A DNA stretch of 64,000 bases from MED-G105 sp038522945 (lineage in GTDB: Bacteria; Pseudomonadota; Alphaproteobacteria; Caulobacterales; Parvularculaceae), in assembly GCA_038522945.1 (NCBI GenBank), contig JBCBJV010000007.1, forward strand, positions 62,001 to 126,000, read 5' to 3'. The notes below the pieces were generated by a model. It searched no databases, was not told the DNA's origin, and saw only the letters and a program-made list of their open reading frames with translations. The first letter of the stretch is position 1; the number at the start of each line of letters is the position of its first letter. Positions 59,967 through 64,000 of the stretch are shown here, one piece after another. The position numbers and the translations under genes are program-made.

Positions 59967-61379
59967 TTACTGGCAGAGCGTCTCGTCAGATAAGCGGCCG
60001 GCCCATGAAACCTTCAGAGGCTCTGGTGTAACTGTCCAGGCGCTGTTGATTTTCGTACGGGTGCGTTCAATCTCGGCTTGGATCACCGGATAGGCACGCT
60101 GCTTCCACTCATCGAGATCGTCAAAGTCGTCCAGCGCCGCTGCCATTTCCCGATCCGCTTTCGTGATCGCATAGCGCGCCTTGACGAGGTCGACAGGGAA
60201 GCCCCACCCTTCTGCGAACATCACACCCAAATGATAGGATGATACGGGGTCAGCGGCATCGACCGACGCGTCACAGACAAGCTGGCGTACTTCTTCATGG
60301 GAAAGCCAACGTGTTTGGGCGCGCCCATAGGCTGCTTGCGCCTTGCCCACAGCATCTATCGTCGATGGACCATAGTCATTGTCCGGACCATTGGTGAATT
60401 CCATAAAGCCCATGGCTTCAAGGGCATATTGAGCCGCAACAGTGACCGATGGCACGGCGACCGCCTCGGCGCTGACGTTTTCAAAGCCGACGTGCTCAAT
60501 CGCAGCCGCAGAAAGCCCAACTGACGGCAGGGCACTCACAAGGGTCAGGTCTTTCAACTGACCGAGAGCCGCCTTTTCTTCCAACCCTGCAACACGCACG
60601 GGGTCGGTGGTCATGAGCCGGTCGGTTTCCATCATGGCGGCCAATCGCTGGGCGTTGGAAAGCTCCTGCAACATGGTTTCCGCTTCTGTGACTTTGGCTT
60701 CCGCTTCGTCAGTCGTCAGACCATATTCTTCAGCAATCTCCGGACGTGACCAGACTTCTGCTGCCGCCCGATAAGAAGCCACCGTGAATGATGCTGAATC
60801 ATTAAAGTACGGGCATTTGGCAAGCGTCGTCAGGCGCGACAATCCAAGGGGCCCGAACCGCGCAAGGTCATCAATGAGGAGGTCTTGCCCGGCGAGGCGG
60901 TCAGCGTCGTTCACGATCTCTCCGAGCCGCTCATAACGCGCCATGAGTTCCTGGTTCTTTGCTTTGCGGTACTCTTTGAAACGCTTTTCCCGTTTGGACC
61001 ATTTCTCGTGTTTCTGCTCACCGCTGAACCGGCGGAAAGAAATGTCACCGTTCGAGCGAAGCCTGCGCAACAGCCGATCACGGTCGGCCACATGGGGATT
61101 ACCCTCCACGTCACAAGCGGCAAGCGAGACCCACTTTACCGCGTAGGCGCGTTCTGCGTCGGTAAATTCAGATTTGCCCCGAGGCATTGAACACTGCGCC
61201 AGCGCGTATTGCGCATGGGGGTCTCCGCCAAGGGCGGCCCACTGCAGAATCTGGTGTTCTTCAATTGAATATTGCTTGGTGCAGACCTTTTCCTGGCCCG
61301 CCAGTGCAGGCGCTAAGGCACCCGCTCCAATCAACACAACAGTACCCAACACAAACCGCATGCACGCACGCAAGCTCAT
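59967..61379 (-). CDS. Secreted Sel1/peptidoglycan-binding-like protein, unknown function
   Basis: A 470-residue exported protein with a signal peptide (about 1-27, ALAPALAG). It contains TPR/Sel1-like stretches: ILQWAALGGDPHAQYALAQC near the N-terminus and SSYHLGVMFAEGWGFPVDLVKARYAI near the C-terminus, plus a segment (AAQYALEAMGFM...YGPSTIDAVGKAQAAYG) that resembles a peptidoglycan-binding domain. The central part is helical and charged. Eight or so Cys are spread along it. The start ATG at 61379 or 61361 is uncertain. Its role is unknown; it lies downstream of secDF but is separated by 220 nt. Confidence 0.65.
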   Translation of the reverse strand: MSLRACMRFVLGTVVLIGAGALAPALAGQEKVCTKQYSIEEHQILQWAALGGDPHAQYALAQCSMPRGKSEFTDAERAYAVKWVSLAACDVEGNPHVADRDRLLRRLRSNGDISFRRFSGEQKHEKWSKREKRFKEYRKAKNQELMARYERLGEIVNDADRLAGQDLLIDDLARFGPLGLSRLTTLAKCPYFNDSASFTVASYRAAAEVWSRPEIAEEYGLTTDEAEAKVTEAETMLQELSNAQRLAAMMETDRLMTTDPVRVAGLEEKAALGQLKDLTLVSALPSVGLSAAAIEHVGFENVSAEAVAVPSVTVAAQYALEAMGFMEFTNGPDNDYGPSTIDAVGKAQAAYGRAQTRWLSHEEVRQLVCDASVDAADPVSSYHLGVMFAEGWGFPVDLVKARYAITKADREMAAALDDFDDLDEWKQRAYPVIQAEIERTRTKINSAWTVTPEPLKVSWAGRLSDETLCQ

Positions 61380-61598
61380 ACATCACCCCTTAAAAGCCGC
61401 CCTAGAGCCTCAATAGGACCCAATCCTCACATCGGAAGGGCGTTTAGCCAAAAGCCTATGGCAGATAAGCCGCCGAGTCGCGGCCCCTCCATAAAAGCCT
61501 ACGGTAATTTAACGGACCGTTAGCGACGTTTTTATGAAGCGAATTTGAGATTTGGAAGCGTCAAACGGCAAATAAATCCACCGTCTCGCGCAATGCCC

Positions 61599-62663
61599 TT
61601 AAGGTGTTGCCGTTGCGGCGACGTCGACCTTGGACCAATCGCGCTTGACGCCTGTGGCTAAAAGGAAGGGCGAGGCCACAAAGATCGATGAATAAGTCCC
61701 GATCAAAACGCCCCAGATCATGGCAAACGTAAAGCCGCCGAGAACCTCTCCCCCCAGAATATAGAGCGAGACAAGCGCAATAAGCGTGGTCAAAGACGTC
61801 ATAATTGTGCGGCTGAGGGTGTCATTGATCGAGAGATCAATCAGCGCCTTCAGCTCCATCTTCTTGAATTTGCGTAAGTTTTCACGAACCCGGTCGTAGA
61901 CAACGACCGTGTCGTTCATGGAGTAGCCCACAATCGTCAGTATCGCGGCGATAATGGCGAGGTTAAACTCAAGCCGGGTGACAGCGAACATGCCGAGCGT
62001 GATGATGACGTCGTGCACCAGGGCAACGATCGCGCCTACGGAGAACTGCCATTCAAACCGGAACCAGATGTAAACGAGCATGCCGACGATGGCGAGAACA
62101 ACAGCGATGATCCCTTTTTGGATAAGTTCGCCAGAGACCGTCGGCCCGACAACTTCAATTTTGCGGAACTCAATATTTTCCCCCAACAGGGCTGTCAGCG
62201 CATCCTGAACTTGTACCGCAGCGTTTTGTTGCGCCGCTTCATCGTCCGCTTGGGCTTCATCGTCGGTCCCTGTTGATGTCCCGGCCGTGCTACCAGACCC
62301 GCCACCCGCCTCAGAATCGGACACCGACCCGGGCTCGGTCTCAGTTGCCTCTTGAACTTGCTGCTGCTCAACGAAGACCACGACGGCCGGGTCTGATCCG
62401 GCAAAGTCCTGGATTTCCTGAACCCGGACATCGCCGAGATTGAGAGCCTGAACCGCATCTCGCACCGCGCCCACGTCAATTGGCTCTTCGTCGGAGACCT
62501 CAATCGTCACGCCGCCGCGGAAGTCGACGCCGAAATTGAGCCCCATGGTCGCGACCGCGAAAATGGACCCAACCACCAAGGCAGCTGACATGACCGCGGC
62601 GATCATTCGCCAAGAAGTGAACGGAATTTCGGTTTTCAGCGGGACAAGCTTGAGGAGTTTCAC
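61599..62663 (-). CDS. secF: Protein translocase subunit SecF
   Basis: Inner-membrane partner of SecD that uses the proton gradient to help protein release in the periplasm. The 354-residue protein has six predicted helices, the N-terminal GLNFGVDFRGGVTIEV motif and MNDTVVVYDRVREN, typical of SecF. The periplasmic P4 domain (about residues 35-200) contains an insertion of about 45 residues of Glu, Ser, Gly, Thr and Ala (between VVFVEQQQ and QDALTALLGEN), which SecF proteins usually lack. It follows secD by 29 nt. Confidence 0.96.
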   Translation of the reverse strand: MKLLKLVPLKTEIPFTSWRMIAAVMSAALVVGSIFAVATMGLNFGVDFRGGVTIEVSDEEPIDVGAVRDAVQALNLGDVRVQEIQDFAGSDPAVVVFVEQQQVQEATETEPGSVSDSEAGGGSGSTAGTSTGTDDEAQADDEAAQQNAAVQVQDALTALLGENIEFRKIEVVGPTVSGELIQKGIIAVVLAIVGMLVYIWFRFEWQFSVGAIVALVHDVIITLGMFAVTRLEFNLAIIAAILTIVGYSMNDTVVVYDRVRENLRKFKKMELKALIDLSINDTLSRTIMTSLTTLIALVSLYILGGEVLGGFTFAMIWGVLIGTYSSIFVASPFLLATGVKRDWSKVDVAATATP

Positions 62664-62692
62664 GGGGTGGTAAACCTGCTGGACGTTTCAGA

Positions 62693-64000
62693 TTAAAGGG
62701 CGAGTGCTTTGGGGCGTGCCTTCAGCACAAAGCCGCCGGACAGAAGCCGCGTTAGGAAGTAAGCGGAAAAGACGGACGTCACGACGCCGATCATCAAAGT
62801 GATCGCGAACCCGCGTACAGGGCCCGCGCCAAGCATGAACATAATCAGCGCTGCGCCGAATGTGGTGATGTTTGCGTCAATAATAGCCGAGCGCGCTTTC
62901 TCGAAGCCAAGCTCGAGCGCTTTCACCGCTGTCTTGCCGCCGGCAATTTCCTCCCGCACCCGCTCAAAGATCAAGACGTTCGCATCAACAGCCATCCCGA
63001 TGGTCAAGACGATCCCTGCGATCCCCGGCAACGTTAGTGTGGACCCGAACATGGAAAGAAGCCCGGCAATGAGGACGATATTCGCGATCAACGCGATGTC
63101 TGCGTAAATGCCGAACCGGCCATAGCTGACGATCATATAAATCATGACACCGATGAACCCGATCACGAAAGCACGTGTGCCAGCCTCAATGGAATCGCGT
63201 CCCAGTTCCGGGCCAACGGAACGTTGTTCAATCGTGGTCAGTGTTGCTGGCAGCGCGCCTGCGCGAATGAGCGTCGCAATCCGCGCGGCTTCATCGGGCG
63301 TGAAGTTCCCGGTGATCCGCCCGGAGCCGCCTGTGATCGCGGATTGGATGCGCGGGGCAGAGATAATCTCATCATCCAGGACAATCGCGAAAAGCTCGCC
63401 CACATGTTCGCTCGTATACGACCCGAAACGCCGCGCTCCTGTGCTATCGAATGCGAAGTTAATCTGGAATCCGGCACCGTCAGAATTCAGCCCCGCCGAG
63501 GCCGACTGCACCATATCGCCGGTGACTTCTGGGTCTTCGTAGAGAACAAGCGCACCAGGCCCTTCGGTTTCTGCGAAATTCACAAGGATCCGTCCGGGCG
63601 GCAGTAATCCGGCAGCTGCATCCTCGCCAGTCACTGACGCATCCACCCGGTGAAAGGTCAATTGGCCCTTGCCCGTGATCAGCTCTTTTAAGGCTTCGGG
63701 GTCGTTGTCGCCAGGCGCTTGCAACACAATCCGATCACCGCCCTGGGGCTGAATGGAAACTTCCTTATTGCCTGCAGGGTCCACCCGTCGGCGCACAACT
63801 TCGATTGAATCAACGCGCGCCTCGTTGACGAAGGTCCGCCGAGCCTCTTCAGTCATCCTGACCTCGATGCGCTGACCTTCAACGGACACTTCATAGTTTC
63901 GAACAGCCGCCCCAATGAGAGCAACACCGCCAGACGGGCGCACAATATCTCGCGCGCGATCAGCCGCTTCGTCGACTTGATCGGCATCCCGTACACGGAA
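62693..64000 (-). CDS. secD: Protein translocase subunit SecD (3' part)
   Basis: The frame runs from the right window edge to the stop at 62693, giving the C-terminal 435 residues of a protein of about 530. Visible are the P1 domain (ADRARDIVRPSGGVALIGAAVRNYEVSV region) and QGGDRIVLQAPGDNDPEALKELIT, then the membrane helices with AGIVLTIGMAVDANVLIFERVREE, the SecD signature. No stop interrupts the frame to 64000, so the start lies outside the window. Upstream of secF, same strand. Confidence 0.96.
   Translation of the reverse strand, partial: FRVRDADQVDEAADRARDIVRPSGGVALIGAAVRNYEVSVEGQRIEVRMTEEARRTFVNEARVDSIEVVRRRVDPAGNKEVSIQPQGGDRIVLQAPGDNDPEALKELITGKGQLTFHRVDASVTGEDAAAGLLPPGRILVNFAETEGPGALVLYEDPEVTGDMVQSASAGLNSDGAGFQINFAFDSTGARRFGSYTSEHVGELFAIVLDDEIISAPRIQSAITGGSGRITGNFTPDEAARIATLIRAGALPATLTTIEQRSVGPELGRDSIEAGTRAFVIGFIGVMIYMIVSYGRFGIYADIALIANIVLIAGLLSMFGSTLTLPGIAGIVLTIGMAVDANVLIFERVREEIAGGKTAVKALELGFEKARSAIIDANITTFGAALIMFMLGAGPVRGFAITLMIGVVTSVFSAYFLTRLLSGGFVLKARPKALAL

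Overview
The window reads as a stretch of chromosome from a moderately GC-rich alphaproteobacterium, most like the marine, oligotrophic Caulobacterales/Hyphomonadales/Parvularculales group. This is an inference from gene content and order: rplY-pth-ychF, bL21 with a helix-hairpin-helix tail followed by bL27, split secD/secF, a large TonB-dependent carbohydrate receptor with tryptophan-halogenase-like flavoproteins, an NDUFA9-like and an NDUFAF6-like protein. There are two tRNA genes (Leu-CAG, Ser-CGA). No insertion sequence, prophage, integrase or CRISPR array is visible.

Layout. 0-3 kb: ychF (cut by the window edge), pth, rplY and a DUF2520 protein, all minus strand. 3-7 kb: a membrane protein, then an AGE-family sugar isomerase, manC and galE as a sugar-nucleotide operon. 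7-9.1 kb: a class A beta-lactamase predicted to be a Tat-exported lipoprotein, and an NDUFA9-like protein. 9.1-9.8 kb: non-coding stretch with a 14-C tract and tRNA-Leu. 10-20 kb: a more AT-rich block that I regard as the most interesting part. It holds a VPLPA/PEP-CTERM-like protein, APS-reductase-type cysH, a VOC protein, a ComB-like 2-phosphosulfolactate phosphatase, an AMP-forming acyl ligase, an acyl carrier protein, a 36-residue DltX-like peptide, a DltD-like SGNH protein, an MBOAT acyltransferase and two lipoproteins, one with an SGNH domain. 20-41 kb: an alpha-glucan (maltose/starch type) utilisation locus with aldo/keto reductase, esterase, GH97, FG-GAP/ASPIC lipoprotein, three GH13 enzymes, an MFS sugar transporter, a LacI regulator, a TonB-dependent receptor, two halogenase-like flavoproteins and a DUF6445-like protein. 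41-46.8 kb: an RND efflux operon. 46.8-51 kb: GST, small membrane protein, sulfatase, HCCA-isomerase-like protein, tRNA-Ser. 51-64 kb: rplU-rpmA, HNH protein, ClC channel, a GlnE-family protein that seems to have lost its catalytic motifs, small proteins, squalene/phytoene-synthase-like protein, sodB, a secreted protein, secF and the 3' part of secD.

How the genes work together. In the 10-20 kb block the minus-strand genes (carrier protein, ligase, ComB, VOC) and the plus-strand genes (DltX-like, DltD-like, MBOAT, lipoproteins) diverge from one 140-bp region. The architecture is that of a Dlt (D-alanylation) machine, but the cargo genes point to a sulfonate. CysH would release sulfite and ComB would produce 3-sulfolactate, which the ligase could load on the carrier protein for export through MBOAT/DltX/DltD to an envelope acceptor. 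The cargo assignment is a hypothesis; the Dlt-like architecture is well supported by motifs. In the alpha-glucan locus the receptor and the MFS permease would carry maltodextrins across the two membranes, the secreted GH97 and GH13 enzymes would cut them in the periplasm, the GH13 alpha-glucosidase without a visible signal peptide would finish inside, and the LacI protein is the likely local repressor.
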